The notes: generated by a model from the sequence alone, not told the origin. Positions 25,198 to 33,936 are shown, counted from the stretch's first letter. The stretch: 64,000 nt of DNA from Devosia limi DSM 17137 (GCF_900128975.1 NZ_FQVC01000012.1:48873-112872), one strand, 5' to 3'. Numbers and translations are program-made.

Positions 25198-25293
25198 ACG
25201 GCGCTGCCCACGGGCTTGCCCCGTGGGCCTCTCGCCGCCCACACCGTGTGAGAGCGACCCACGGGTCAAGCAACCGTGGGCAGCCCGGTGGGT
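25198..25293. repeat. Composite palindromic repeat (gene-less, REPIN-like)
   Basis: Left arm 25205-25229 contains CCCACGGG, CTTGC, CCCGTGGG. Right arm 25256-25282 is the inverted counterpart, with GACCCACGGGTC and CCGTGGG. A spacer of about 26 bases separates them. It fills the gap between the SH3 protein and the FhuF-like gene. The same pair of arms flanks the GIY-YIG gene at 63372. Confidence 0.8.
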
Positions 25294-25322
25294 GCACTTG
25301 CTGGGTCGCCCCAAAACACAAA

Positions 25323-26174
25323 CTACCCAGCCAGCGCCGTCTCGGCATCGGCTTTTTGTCGCGCCAGCCGAACCGCGTCGCTCTGCTTGGGGCAGGAGGC
25401 ACAGTAATAATCCGGCTCGATCAGGTAATCGAGACAGCACCCCTTGCGGGCAATGATCGGCGCCTGCCGACCGTCATGCAGGGTGATGAATTCCAGTTCC
25501 CCCTGACCGGTCAGCCCCATCGCCGCCAGCCAGCGGTTGGAATAGCCTGCGATCACGGCGGGCGAGAGGTCCGGCCGTTGCCGCGCCAGCCGCACCATGA
25601 TCCCCAGCATCCGGTCGGTCAGCAGCCGCTTGGCTGGGATCGGCTTGAGCTTGACGAAGGCATTGACCTCGTCGAGCATCGCCTCGCTGAGCACCCGCAA
25701 TTGCGCCCCGGCCGCATCAATCAAAGTCTCGACGTCGCCCTCGAGCTGCGGGCCGGGCTTCAGGCGATAGCCATCGACATGAACGCCCTCGACTTTTTGG
25801 CTGATAGCGCTGAGGTCGGGCAGGGCGCCGTGGTAATGCACCGCCGTCGCCGCCAGATAGGCCGGCTGCCAGACCAGATTGGTCCACATCCGCACCGCCC
25901 AGAACGGCTTGCCGGCCTGTGGATAGCGCAGCGCCAGCGCGTCATGTAGGCGCTGCAGCGCCGCCGCATTGTCGCGCCCCGGCGTATGCCATCCCGGCAT
26001 CGGCCCGCCCTGCGCGCCTTTCAGAAACCCGGTGGTTTCTGCAGCCATGGCAATGAAGCGCATCAGCGCGGCATCGGGCTCGGGATCGAGCAATATATAG
26101 GATCGGGTACGCAACAGGCTGGTCCAGGTCAGGGCGGCGCAACCTATCGCGCCAAACCGGGGAGGGAAAGTCAC
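25323..26174 (-). CDS. FhuF-like siderophore-iron reductase
   Basis: A 283-residue protein whose C terminus carries the FhuF cluster motif exactly: Cys-Cys, ten residues, Cys, two residues, Cys (CCLDYLIEPDYYCASC). FhuF proteins bind a 2Fe-2S cluster through these four cysteines and reduce ferric siderophores in the cytoplasm to release iron. The rest of the sequence is only loosely conserved in this family. No siderophore transport or synthesis gene is nearby. The start could be an internal Met, since the first 35 residues show no conserved feature. Confidence 0.8.
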   Translation of the reverse strand: MTFPPRFGAIGCAALTWTSLLRTRSYILLDPEPDAALMRFIAMAAETTGFLKGAQGGPMPGWHTPGRDNAAALQRLHDALALRYPQAGKPFWAVRMWTNLVWQPAYLAATAVHYHGALPDLSAISQKVEGVHVDGYRLKPGPQLEGDVETLIDAAGAQLRVLSEAMLDEVNAFVKLKPIPAKRLLTDRMLGIMVRLARQRPDLSPAVIAGYSNRWLAAMGLTGQGELEFITLHDGRQAPIIARKGCCLDYLIEPDYYCASCPKQSDAVRLARQKADAETALAG

Positions 26175-26307
26175 CTTCTCGGCGACAGCAACTCCGCTGT
26201 GCGTTCCCGGGTTCAGGCCCTCGTAGTTTTCCCGAGAGAGTTGTTGAAGCCGTTCTAACCCTGATCGGGCAGACTGCCCCGTTCATAGCCTGGTTAGGGA
26301 CGTGGTC

Positions 26308-26736
26308 ATGGCCTCGGAAGCGCGCGAAGGGTGGCGCGATGTCAGCGGTACCGCTGCGGTCGAATTCGCCATCCTCACTCCTGTCTTCATCCTCATGCTG
26401 ACCGGCATGCTGGCCTATGGCGTCTATTTCGGTGCCGCCCATTCCATCCAGCAATTGGCCGCCGATGCGGCGCGCGTCTCCGTGGCCGGGCTCGATGCCA
26501 GTGAGCGCAATCTCCTTGTCGATGCCTATCTCAAGGCCAGTGCCGGCGATTACCTGCTGATCGTCCCCGCCCAGCTCACCTACAGCATCGGCGATAAGCC
26601 TGGCGATCCCAGCCAATATCTGGTGACGCTGCGCTACAATGCCAGCCGGCTGCCGATCTGGGACCTTTATCCGCCGCTGCCGCTGCCCAGCACCACCATT
26701 ACCTTCACCTCCACCATTCGCCGGGGCGGCCTATGA
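26308..26736 (+). CDS. TadE-like pilus assembly protein
   Basis: A 142-residue protein started at ATG 26308, which follows AGGGA by eight bases; a GTG six bases earlier is possible. The TadE pattern is clear: GTAAVEFAILTPVFILMLTGMLAYGVYF at about residues 14-41 is the pseudopilin-like cleavage and membrane region with the conserved Glu. TadE proteins are minor pilins of Flp/Tad pili processed by a prepilin peptidase. It overlaps the TadG-like gene by four bases. No other tad gene is in the window. Confidence 0.82.
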   Translation: MASEAREGWRDVSGTAAVEFAILTPVFILMLTGMLAYGVYFGAAHSIQQLAADAARVSVAGLDASERNLLVDAYLKASAGDYLLIVPAQLTYSIGDKPGDPSQYLVTLRYNASRLPIWDLYPPLPLPSTTITFTSTIRRGGL

Positions 26737-28424
26737 ACCTCTGGCGGCGCTTTCTGGCCGATCGCAATGGCAATATGGCCATCCTGTTCGCGGCCGGGTT
26801 TTCGGTGTCGGTCATCGTCTCGGCCTTTGCGGTGGATGCGGCGTCGCTCTATCGCGAACGGCGCAGCCTGCAGAATGGCGTTGATCTGGCGGTACTGGCC
26901 GCCGCCCGCGATCCCACCAATGCTGCCACCGTCGCCCGCGCGGTGCTGGTCGAAAACCAGCTGATTGATCCGACCGTGACCCTGGCGGCACTCACTGCTG
27001 CCAGTGGTGACCTGCAGGTGCAGACCGGCACCTATCGGCCCGATCCGGCGCTGGCGCCCAGTGCCCGCTTTGTCGCCGGCGCCACCCCGGTCAATGCGGT
27101 GCGGGTGCATTTCCAGCGCCGCGGCATTCTCCACTTCGCGCGCGGCTGGAGCGAAGCGCCGATGATCGGCGCCATCGGCACTGCCACCGTCACGCCGCAG
27201 GTATCGTTTTCCATTGGCTCGCGCCTCGCCAGCCTCACCGACGGCATCGCCAATCGAGTGCTCAACAGTCTGCTCGGCACCAATATCGCGCTGACCGCGC
27301 TCGATTACCGCAATCTGCTCGATGCCAAGGTCGATGCCTTCGCCTTTCTCGATGCGCTGGCGCTCAGGATGGGGATCACCGCCGGCACCTATGCCGATCT
27401 GCTGCAGGCCAGGGCCGATCACGGCGAGATCGCCGCCGCCCTCGCAGCCGTGCTGACCGGCGCCGATCGCACCGCCGCCCAGGTCATCGCCAATGCTGCC
27501 GGCAACAATGGCGGCGTGCCGCTGTCAAAACTGTTCAATCTGGGCGATCTCGCCCAGCTGCGCATCGGCAGCGGCCAGGGCCAGGGGCTCTTCACACGCA
27601 TATCGGCGCTGGAACTGCTCTCGGCCAGCGCCGGGCTCAGCGATGGCAATCGTCAGGTGGCGCTCGATCTCGGCGCCAGCCTGCCCGGCGTGCTCGGGCT
27701 GACGGCCGAGCTGGCGGTCGGTGAGCCGCCACAGGGCGGCAGCTGGTATGCTATCGGTCCCACCGGCACCGTAGTGCGCACTGCCCAGTTGCGGCTGCGC
27801 CTCAATGCCAGTGTCCTCGGCGGGGCGGCCCTGCTCGGCAATCTGGTGCACCTGCCGCTGTATATCGAGCTCGCCCATGCCGAAGGCATTGTCGGCAGCG
27901 CGACCTGTCCGTCACCCGGCCATCCGGCCGGCGCCGCCACCATTCTCACTCGCCCCGGCGCGGCACGGGTCATGGTCGGCGTGGTCAATGCCGCCAGCTT
28001 TGGCGATTTCAACACCCCGCCCCATGTCGGCCTCGCCACCCTGGTCGAGGTCAAGCTGCTCGGCCTGACCGTGCTCAAGGTGCTGGCCTCCTCACTCGTT
28101 GAGATCGCCCAGATCACTCCGGTGCCGCTGACCTTCTCCTCCGCCGAGATTGCCGCGGGCACCGTCAAGACGGCGCACACCTCGACCGTTGTCAGTTCGC
28201 TCAGCGGGTCCCTGCTCGGTAATCTCAAGCTGCAGGTGCCGGTGCTGGGGCTTGGCCTGTCGCTCGATGGTGTCGGCATCCTGCTCAAGGGCTTGCTGAT
28301 GCCGATTACCCCGGCCCTCGATGGTGTCGTCGCCCAGCTGCTGCAAACCCTTGGTCTCAAGATCGGCGAGGCCGACGTTAGGGTCTATGGCGTTCGCTGC
28401 ACCCAGCCCGTCCTCGTCGGCTAG
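26733..28424 (+). CDS. TadG-like pilus-associated protein
   Basis: A 563-residue protein with the TadG/TadE N terminus (FLADRNGNMAILFAAGFSVSVIVSAFAVDAASLYRERRSLQNGVDLAVLAAARD), which is the membrane anchor and the DUF2134-type start. The rest is rich in Ala, Leu, Gly and Val and has no von Willebrand domain, so it is an atypical TadG. It is predicted to be anchored in the inner membrane with a large periplasmic domain. The gene overlaps tadE, so the two act together, perhaps in pilus or surface protein assembly. Confidence 0.8.
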   Translation: MNLWRRFLADRNGNMAILFAAGFSVSVIVSAFAVDAASLYRERRSLQNGVDLAVLAAARDPTNAATVARAVLVENQLIDPTVTLAALTAASGDLQVQTGTYRPDPALAPSARFVAGATPVNAVRVHFQRRGILHFARGWSEAPMIGAIGTATVTPQVSFSIGSRLASLTDGIANRVLNSLLGTNIALTALDYRNLLDAKVDAFAFLDALALRMGITAGTYADLLQARADHGEIAAALAAVLTGADRTAAQVIANAAGNNGGVPLSKLFNLGDLAQLRIGSGQGQGLFTRISALELLSASAGLSDGNRQVALDLGASLPGVLGLTAELAVGEPPQGGSWYAIGPTGTVVRTAQLRLRLNASVLGGAALLGNLVHLPLYIELAHAEGIVGSATCPSPGHPAGAATILTRPGAARVMVGVVNAASFGDFNTPPHVGLATLVEVKLLGLTVLKVLASSLVEIAQITPVPLTFSSAEIAAGTVKTAHTSTVVSSLSGSLLGNLKLQVPVLGLGLSLDGVGILLKGLLMPITPALDGVVAQLLQTLGLKIGEADVRVYGVRCTQPVLVG

Positions 28425-28505
28425 ATATATCCCCAGCGGCATTCGCCCCGGAGTCATTCCCGCGCAGAAATCTCCTTGCTCAAACATCCCACTTGACTCG
28501 AATGC

Positions 28506-28533
28506 GTAGTGTGCTACAAAACCAGCACACTAC
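28506..28533. promoter_or_regulatory. YtrA-type operator
   Basis: GTAGTGTGCT and AGCACACTAC form perfect ten-base arms around an eight-base centre. TTGACT at 28493-28498 is a likely -35, and the -10 region (TACAAA at 28515) falls inside the repeat. It lies 13 bases before the GntR-family gene, so autorepression is expected. Confidence 0.8.
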
Positions 28534-28546
28534 ATAGGCGCCACAC

Positions 28547-28927
28547 ATGGATGACTTTCACACCAGCCAGCCGATCTTCGTGCAGATCCGGCAGCGGCTT
28601 ATCGAAATGATCCTGCGCGGGTCGGTCGGGGAGGGCGATGCCCTGCCTTCGGTGCGCCAGATTGCGGCAGACCTCTCGGTCAATCCGCTGACGGTGACCA
28701 AGGCGTTTGAAGCTCTGGTCGATATCGGGGTCGTGGAAAAACGAAGGGGTTTGGGCATGTTCGTCAAGGCTGGAGCGCGAGCCGAACTGCTCGCCCATGA
28801 ACGCGATAAATTTCTGACTGAGGAATGGCCCCGCATCCGGGCCCAGATCGCTGCGCTGCAGCTGGATCTGACGACACTTCTGCAAAAACCGGCAACACCG
28901 TCTCAGGGGCAAACCCAAAATGACTGA
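28547..28927 (+). CDS. GntR-family regulator, YtrA subfamily
   Basis: A 126-residue protein: one winged helix (residues about 10-75, with QIRQRLIEMILRGSVGEGDALPSVRQIAADLSVNPLTVTKAFEAL) and a short helical C terminus with no ligand-binding domain, as in the YtrA subfamily. Such repressors control the ABC exporter encoded next to them and usually respond to cell-wall antibiotics or envelope stress. Its stop overlaps the ATPase gene by eight bases. The operator upstream is a perfect ten-base inverted repeat. Confidence 0.9.
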   Translation: MDDFHTSQPIFVQIRQRLIEMILRGSVGEGDALPSVRQIAADLSVNPLTVTKAFEALVDIGVVEKRRGLGMFVKAGARAELLAHERDKFLTEEWPRIRAQIAALQLDLTTLLQKPATPSQGQTQND

Positions 28928-29819
28928 CCTGACCTCCGCCGTGGAACCCATCGTCTCGGCCCGTGGCCTGCGCAAGAGCTTCGGCAAGAAGGAGATCCTG
29001 CACGGACTGGATTTCGACATTCCGCCCGGCCGCATCTACGGCATGATCGGCCACAATGGCGCCGGCAAGACCACCACGCTCAATGCCATGCTGGGCCTCA
29101 CCAGCTGCCAGGGCACCATCCGCGTGCTCGGCGAAGACCCTTTTGCCCGCCGCGCTCATCTGATGGAAAACGTCGCCTTCATTTCCGACGTTGCCAGCCT
29201 GCCGCGGTTCCTGCGGGTCCGCGAGCTGTTCGCGCTGCTCGCAAATATCCACCCCAATTTCTCGCAGCAGAAGGCCCAGAGCTTTCTCGAGGGCACCGAT
29301 ATCCGCCCCGATGCCAAGATCAAGCAGCTTTCCAAGGGCATGATCGCCCAGCTGCATCTGGCCGTGGTCATGGCCATCGATGCCAAGCTGCTGGTGCTTG
29401 ACGAGCCGACGCTCGGGCTCGACATCACCTATCGCAAGCGCTTCTACCGGCGCCTGCTCGAAGATTACATGACCGAGGAGCGCACCCTGATCATCACCAC
29501 CCATCAGGTGGATGAGATCGAGTTCATGCTCTCCGACATCATGTTCATCCGCGATGGTGATCTGATCCTGCACATGCAGATGGAGACGGTGAACGACAAG
29601 TTCACCCAGCTGGTGGTCAATGATCCCGCCCATATGGAGGCCGCCCGCGCGCTGCACCCGGTGTTCGAGGAAACCCGCTTCGGCCAGACGGTGATGATCT
29701 TTGAGGGCGTTGACCGCGCCCAGCTCGAGCCGTTCGGTCGGCTCTCCACGCCTACCCTGTCCGATCTCTTCGTCGCGCTGATGCAGCGTCCAACTGCCAA
29801 TCCGGAGCCGGCTCGATGA
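28920..29819 (+). CDS. ABC exporter ATP-binding protein
   Basis: A 299-residue ATPase of the antibiotic/multidrug type. Walker A is GHNGAGKTT (about residues 43-51), and Walker B is LLVLDEPTLGLD with the H-loop ITTHQVDE. The signature motif reads KQLSKGMIAQLHLAVVMA, where the usual LSGGQ is LSKGM, as in several YtrB-like ATPases. About 75 C-terminal residues follow the core and may contact the membrane partner. It overlaps the membrane component by four bases. Confidence 0.9.
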   Translation: MTDLTSAVEPIVSARGLRKSFGKKEILHGLDFDIPPGRIYGMIGHNGAGKTTTLNAMLGLTSCQGTIRVLGEDPFARRAHLMENVAFISDVASLPRFLRVRELFALLANIHPNFSQQKAQSFLEGTDIRPDAKIKQLSKGMIAQLHLAVVMAIDAKLLVLDEPTLGLDITYRKRFYRRLLEDYMTEERTLIITTHQVDEIEFMLSDIMFIRDGDLILHMQMETVNDKFTQLVVNDPAHMEAARALHPVFEETRFGQTVMIFEGVDRAQLEPFGRLSTPTLSDLFVALMQRPTANPEPAR

Positions 29820-30730
29820 AAGCCTTTCTTGCTTTGATCCGTCGCGAGTTCATCGAACATCGCGGCGCTTTTCTGATCGCGCCTGCCGTGCTGGTGGCGC
29901 TGGGGCTGGGTGTGGCTATCCTGGCCTTCACCGTCGGCAAGGCCGATTTCCGCGCCTCGGGGCAATTGGCCACCTTCACCCCCAGCATTGTCTTTGAGGT
30001 CGGCTTTCTCGGCTTTTCCTTCGGTTGGGCGCTCTACCTGATCGCCGCCCTGTTCTTCTACTGCGCCGATGGCTTTGCCGCCGACAAGCGCAACAATGCC
30101 ATGCTGTTCTGGAAGTCGATGCCGGTCAGCGATTTCAAGGTGCTGCTGTCCAAGCTGGTCGCGGCGCTGACCATATTCCCGGCCAGCATCTTTCTTGCTG
30201 CTCTGATCAGCGGTGGCCTGCTCAGCGCCGTGGTGCTGGCTGCCGCCTTGCTGGGTGGCGGGCAGGGCTGGGCCAGCGTTGCCTTCGATGCCGGCATGCC
30301 GGCGCGCGTGCTGCTCAGTTACGTCAATGTCGCCGGCGCTACCTTGCTGGCGTTTGCGCTGGGCCTGCTCTGGTATATGCCGTTCATGGCTCTGGTCGGG
30401 GCGTTCGGCGCGGTGGTCGGCCGCTGGGCCATTCCGCTGACCCTCTTGCTGCCGACTTTGATCTCGGTGCTGCAATGGGCGATTTTCGGGGGAAGCCTGC
30501 ATCCCTTCATTTCGTCGAGCTGGCAGTTCTTCGAATACCGCACCGCTTTCCCACTGGTCGATGGCTACATCAGCAATTGGTTCGGCAGCGGCCTGCCGTT
30601 CGACTTCACCGCCTTCGCTACCGATCTGCTGGCCCGGGTGGATTGGATGCAGATGGGTATCGGCATCGTCTTCTCCATCGGCGTGATTTATCTCGCCAGC
30701 GAGTATCGCCGCCGCAGCAACGACAATTGA
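29816..30730 (+). CDS. ABC exporter membrane component
   Basis: A 304-residue inner-membrane protein with about six hydrophobic segments, beginning MKAFLALIRREFIEHRGAFLIAP in the usual pattern of ABC-2-type exporters: an amphipathic, basic N terminus, then helix 1. The loop YCADGFAADKRNNAMLFWKSMPVSDFKVLLSKL is the conserved cytoplasmic region that precedes helix 3. It partners the preceding ATPase, and the YtrA-type repressor controls both. The substrate is not evident; envelope or antimicrobial compounds are typical. Confidence 0.87.
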   Translation: MKAFLALIRREFIEHRGAFLIAPAVLVALGLGVAILAFTVGKADFRASGQLATFTPSIVFEVGFLGFSFGWALYLIAALFFYCADGFAADKRNNAMLFWKSMPVSDFKVLLSKLVAALTIFPASIFLAALISGGLLSAVVLAAALLGGGQGWASVAFDAGMPARVLLSYVNVAGATLLAFALGLLWYMPFMALVGAFGAVVGRWAIPLTLLLPTLISVLQWAIFGGSLHPFISSSWQFFEYRTAFPLVDGYISNWFGSGLPFDFTAFATDLLARVDWMQMGIGIVFSIGVIYLASEYRRRSNDN

Positions 30731-30758
30731 CCCCGCTGCCGGCCTGATCAATGCTCCA

Positions 30759-30793
30759 GCCGCCGCGCCCCCAGCGCGGCGGTTTGGTTTTGG
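30759..30793 (+). terminator. Terminator after the ABC exporter
   Basis: GCCGCCGCG, a seven-base loop and CGCGGCGG form an eight-base-pair stem, followed by TTTGGTTTTGG. It separates the exporter operon from the quinone-reductase gene that starts eight bases later, which may make it part of that gene's leader. Confidence 0.65.
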
Positions 30794-30800
30794 AGCTGGT

Positions 30801-31382
30801 ATGCAGGCCCTTCTCGTTCTCGCCCATCCGCTGCGCGACAGCCTCTGCGCCCATCTGGCCGGGGTCACCGCCACGGCGCTGCAGCAACGCGGCGCCAGCG
30901 TTGATGTGCTGGATCTCTACGCCGAAGGTTTCGATCCGCTCCTCAGTGCCAGCGAGCGCACCAATCATTACGGCACGCCGGCGCCGACGCCCGATATCAT
31001 CGCGCAACAGGCGCGCCTCGCCGCCGCCGATGTTCTGGTGCTGGTGTTTCCCACCTGGTGGTTTGCGGTGCCGGCCATTCTCAAGGGCTGGTTCGATCGC
31101 GTCTGGGCACCCGGCTTTGCCTATGACCACGGCACGCCGATTACCCCGCGCCTGACCCGGCTCAAATCCTGCCTCGTGGTAACGACGCTCGGCTCGCCCT
31201 GGTGGATCGACCGTCTGGTCATGCGCCGCCCGGTCCGCACCATGCTCAAATCGGCATTGCTTGGTGCCTGCGCCCCGCAGGCGCGTTTTCAGATGCTATC
31301 GCTGCATGGCGCCGAGGCGGTCGATGCCGATCAACTAGCCCGCTTTGAGACCCGGTTGGCCAATGCCATTGCCCGGCTCTGA
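30801..31382 (+). CDS. NAD(P)H:quinone oxidoreductase / flavodoxin-fold protein
   Basis: A 193-residue flavodoxin-like protein of the NQO/KefF/MdaB group. Hallmarks are HPLRDSLCAHLA near the N terminus, LVFPTWWFAVPAILKGWFDRVW (FMN or FAD and quinone binding, about residues 82-103) and TTLGSPWW. It would reduce quinones or electrophiles by two electrons with NAD(P)H in the cytoplasm. Its 3' end overlaps the convergent bigR coding sequence by 48 bases. Confidence 0.87.
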   Translation: MQALLVLAHPLRDSLCAHLAGVTATALQQRGASVDVLDLYAEGFDPLLSASERTNHYGTPAPTPDIIAQQARLAAADVLVLVFPTWWFAVPAILKGWFDRVWAPGFAYDHGTPITPRLTRLKSCLVVTTLGSPWWIDRLVMRRPVRTMLKSALLGACAPQARFQMLSLHGAEAVDADQLARFETRLANAIARL

Positions 31383-31694
31383 TCTCTGCGTCGCCACGTC
31401 ATCAGCGCAGTAGATGCCATAAAGCGTTGTCAGCACCTGCTGCACAGCGTCCGAGGCCAGCGCGTAATAGACCTGCTGGCCCTCGCGCCGCGTCTTGACG
31501 AAATTCCACGCCCGCAGCTTGGACAGGTGCTGGGATAGCGGCGACTGGCCGAGGCCGATCCGCTCTTCCAGCTCGCCGACATTCATCTCGCCATCGAGCA
31601 GGTTGCACAGGATCAGCAGGCGCTTCGGATTGGCCATGGCCGTGAGTAGGCGCGAGGCCTCTTCCGCATTGGCTTCGAGCCGTTCGATTTTCAT
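31335..31694 (-). CDS. bigR: BigR-type ArsR-family sulfide-responsive repressor
   Basis: From the ATG at 31694 the protein has 119 residues; ATG 31703 overlaps the operator and is less likely. It is an ArsR winged helix (NPKRLLILCNLLDGEMNVGELEERIGLGQSPLSQHLSKLRAWNFVKTRREGQ). Two cysteines, Cys30 and Cys96 (GIYCADD), match the pair that forms a disulfide or polysulfide bridge in BigR/SqrR proteins, releasing DNA in response to sulfide or persulfide. A 20-base AT-rich palindrome sits in the divergent gap, and the downstream genes are those of the known BigR regulon. Confidence 0.88.
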   Translation of the reverse strand: MKIERLEANAEEASRLLTAMANPKRLLILCNLLDGEMNVGELEERIGLGQSPLSQHLSKLRAWNFVKTRREGQQVYYALASDAVQQVLTTLYGIYCADDVATQRSEPGNGIGQPGLKAG

Positions 31695-31701
31695 GTTGAC
31701 C

Positions 31702-31721
31702 ATATTAGAAATTTCTAATAT
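31702..31721. promoter_or_regulatory. BigR operator
   Basis: The perfect 20-base palindrome ATATTAGAAATTTCTAATAT lies between bigR and the YeeE/YedE genes, followed by a further TTAGAAT half-site. It matches the AT-rich box described for BigR in Agrobacterium and Xylella. It should repress both directions until sulfide or persulfide oxidises BigR. Confidence 0.85.
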
Positions 31722-31807
31722 TAGAATGAGCGTTGATCCAATTACCACCGGCCTGTGCCCAAATTCAAGGAATTTCTGATGTCCCTCCCTGCCGCCAGCG
31801 GTCTGCT

Positions 31808-32233
31808 ATGACGGCCATTCTCTTGCTTTCTGTTCTTGGCGGTGCCCTTATCGGGCTCTCGGCCGTGTTGTTGATGGCATTTCACGGTCGCATTGTCGGC
31901 ATTTCCGGCATTCTGGCCGGCGTGCTGCCGCCCGTCTCTGCCGATTGGGGCTGGCGCGCCGCCTTTCTCGTCGGGGCCATTGCCGCCCCGGCCCTGCTGC
32001 TGATGCTGGGCGGTCCGGCTGTCGGCTTTGAGAGTCCCGTGCCAACCTCCTGGATTGTTATCGGCGGCCTGCTCGTCGGCATCGGCACCTATCTGGGGTC
32101 GGGCTGCACGTCAGGGCATGGTGTCTGCGGCATTGCCCGCCTGTCGCCCCGCTCGCTCCTCGCCACCGCCACCTTCATGGCGGCTGCCGTGCTCACCGTT
32201 TATGTCATTCGCCACCTGGTATTCCCATCATGA
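31808..32233 (+). CDS. YeeE/YedE thiosulfate-transporter half, first
   Basis: A 141-residue membrane protein with four helices. The motif [17 protein letters not shown] at about residues 98-114 is the YeeE/YedE signature, whose cysteines pass thiosulfate through the pore. The ATG at 31808 is the first with a sensible position. It overlaps the second half by four bases, and the two together equal one full-length YeeE, a split arrangement typical of BigR regulons (PmpA/PmpB). Confidence 0.86.
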   Translation: MTAILLLSVLGGALIGLSAVLLMAFHGRIVGISGILAGVLPPVSADWGWRAAFLVGAIAAPALLLMLGGPAVGFESPVPTSWIVIGGLLVGIGTYLGSGCTSGHGVCGIARLSPRSLLATATFMAAAVLTVYVIRHLVFPS

Positions 32234-32670
32234 AGTCCATTCTGCTTGCCGGCCTGACCGGACTGGTTTTCGGCACCGGCATTGTGCTGTCCGGCATGGC
32301 CAACCCAGCTGTCGTGCTCGGTTTCTTCGACGTCGCCGGCGCCTGGGACCCGTCGCTGGCCTTTGTCATGGCCAGTGCCTTGCTGGTAACCGCCATCGGC
32401 TACCGCGTTGTGCTGCGCCGCCCCGCGCCGGTGCTGGATACGCGCTTCCACCTGCCTGCCAAACGCAAGGTCGATCGCTCGCTATTCGCCGGGGCGGCCA
32501 TTTTTGGCGTAGGCTGGGGCATTGCAGGCTTCTGCCCTGGCGGCGCCATTCCGGCGCTCGGGCTTGGCGAAAGCTCTGCCTGGATCTTCGTTGCTTCGAT
32601 GCTGGCTGGCATTGCCATCGCTCGGATGGCTCGGCGGTCACTCGCCGCCGCCCGGCCGCAAACTGCCTGA
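32230..32670 (+). CDS. YeeE/YedE thiosulfate-transporter half, second
   Basis: A 146-residue membrane protein, the partner of the preceding gene. LAGLTGLVFGTGIVLSGMANPAVVLGFFDVAGAWDPSL is the characteristic N-terminal block, and GWGIAGFCPGGAIPAL near residues 97-112 holds the conserved Cys. Together with the first half it should move thiosulfate or another sulfur compound across the inner membrane. It is followed 13 bases later by the persulfide dioxygenase gene. Confidence 0.86.
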   Translation: MKSILLAGLTGLVFGTGIVLSGMANPAVVLGFFDVAGAWDPSLAFVMASALLVTAIGYRVVLRRPAPVLDTRFHLPAKRKVDRSLFAGAAIFGVGWGIAGFCPGGAIPALGLGESSAWIFVASMLAGIAIARMARRSLAAARPQTA

Positions 32671-32683
32671 AAGGAAACACACC

Positions 32684-33577
32684 ATGGTTACACTTCCCTT
32701 CACCCCGGATCTGTCGATCAAACCTGAGGTCACGGCATTTTTCGACGAACCGACCAACACCATTTCCTATGTGGTCAAGGATCCCCAATCCAACGCATGC
32801 GCGGTAATCGATTCAGTAATGGACATCGACTATGCCGCCGGCCGCATTGCCTATGAGGGTGCCGACCGCATCATCGCCTATATCGAGGAGCATCAGCTCA
32901 AGCTCGAATGGCTGATCGAAACCCATGTCCATGCCGATCACCTGTCCGCCGCGCCCTATATCCAGAGCAAGCTGGGCGGCAAGCTCGGCATTGGTGAAAA
33001 CATCAAGCTGGTGCAGGAAACATTCGGCAAGATCTTCAATGAGGGCACCGAGTTCCAGCGCGATGGCAGCCAGTTCGATCGTCTGTTCACCGATGGCGAC
33101 AGTTACGAGATCGGCGGGCTTGTCGCCCATGTCATGCACACGCCCGGCCATACCCCGGCCTGCATGACCCATGTGATTGGCGATGCCGCCTTCGTCGGCG
33201 ATACTCTGTTCATGCCCGATGGTGGCTCGGCCCGCGCCGATTTCCCCGGCGGCGATGCGCGCACCCTCTATCGCTCGATCCAGCGGGTTCTTTCGCTGCC
33301 GGGCGAGATGCGCCTGTTCATGTGCCACGATTACGGTCCCAATGGCCGTGACATTCAGTGGCAAACCACGGTGGCCGATGAAATCGAACACAATATTCAT
33401 GTCGGCCGTGGCGCCGATGAGGACAGTTTCGTTGCCATGCGCGAAGCCCGCGACGCCACGCTCGCCATGCCCCGGCTGATTATTCCCTCGCTGCAGGTCA
33501 ATATGCGCGCCGGCAAACTTCCGCCCAAGGATGATGACGGCAAGGTCTTCCTCAAAGTGCCGATCAACGGCCTCTGA
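32684..33577 (+). CDS. MBL-fold persulfide dioxygenase (ETHE1/Blh-like)
   Basis: A 297-residue metallo-beta-lactamase-fold protein started at ATG 32684 behind AAAGGAAAC. The metal motif THVHADH gives His81, His83, Asp85 and His86, with later ligands in HTPGHTPAC and VGDTLF. Family members (ETHE1 and Blh of rhizobia) oxidise glutathione persulfide to sulfite with O2. In Agrobacterium Blh is fused to a rhodanese-like DUF442 domain, whereas here that domain is a separate gene just downstream. Confidence 0.9.
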   Translation: MVTLPFTPDLSIKPEVTAFFDEPTNTISYVVKDPQSNACAVIDSVMDIDYAAGRIAYEGADRIIAYIEEHQLKLEWLIETHVHADHLSAAPYIQSKLGGKLGIGENIKLVQETFGKIFNEGTEFQRDGSQFDRLFTDGDSYEIGGLVAHVMHTPGHTPACMTHVIGDAAFVGDTLFMPDGGSARADFPGGDARTLYRSIQRVLSLPGEMRLFMCHDYGPNGRDIQWQTTVADEIEHNIHVGRGADEDSFVAMREARDATLAMPRLIIPSLQVNMRAGKLPPKDDDGKVFLKVPINGL

Positions 33578-33603
33578 TCCCCCATTGCAAAGAAAGCACC
33601 AAA

Positions 33604-33930
33604 ATGACCATTCGCCAGATTGATAACAATTTTGCCGTAACCGGCCAGATCCGGGCCGACCAAGTCCCCGAACTCGCCGCCGCCGGCTATGCAGCCATTC
33701 TATGCGCTCGCCCCGACAATGAGGATCCGGGCCAGCCGAGCTTCGCCGAGATCGCACTTGCCGCCGAACAGGCTGGCCTTTCCGTCGTCCATATCCCGAT
33801 CTCAGGCCCCGCCACGCCCGAGCAGATCGCTCGGTTCCAGGCGGCAATGGCAGATTTGCCCGGCCCGGTGCTGGGCTATTGCCGCTCCGGCGGCCGTGCC
33901 GCCAACCTTTACGCGACCCTGGCCAAGTAA
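33604..33930 (+). CDS. TIGR01244/DUF442 sulfurtransferase
   Basis: A 108-residue protein of the phosphatase-like, rhodanese-related DUF442 family. MTIRQIDNNFAVTGQI at the start is a family hallmark. Cys93 in LGYCRSGGRAANL is the active-site thiol of the CxxxxxR loop, which carries sulfur as a persulfide. It should pass sulfane sulfur between small thiols and the adjacent persulfide dioxygenase. It lies 26 bases after that gene and six before the SulP gene. Confidence 0.88.
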   Translation: MTIRQIDNNFAVTGQIRADQVPELAAAGYAAILCARPDNEDPGQPSFAEIALAAEQAGLSVVHIPISGPATPEQIARFQAAMADLPGPVLGYCRSGGRAANLYATLAK

Positions 33931-33936
33931 GAACCG

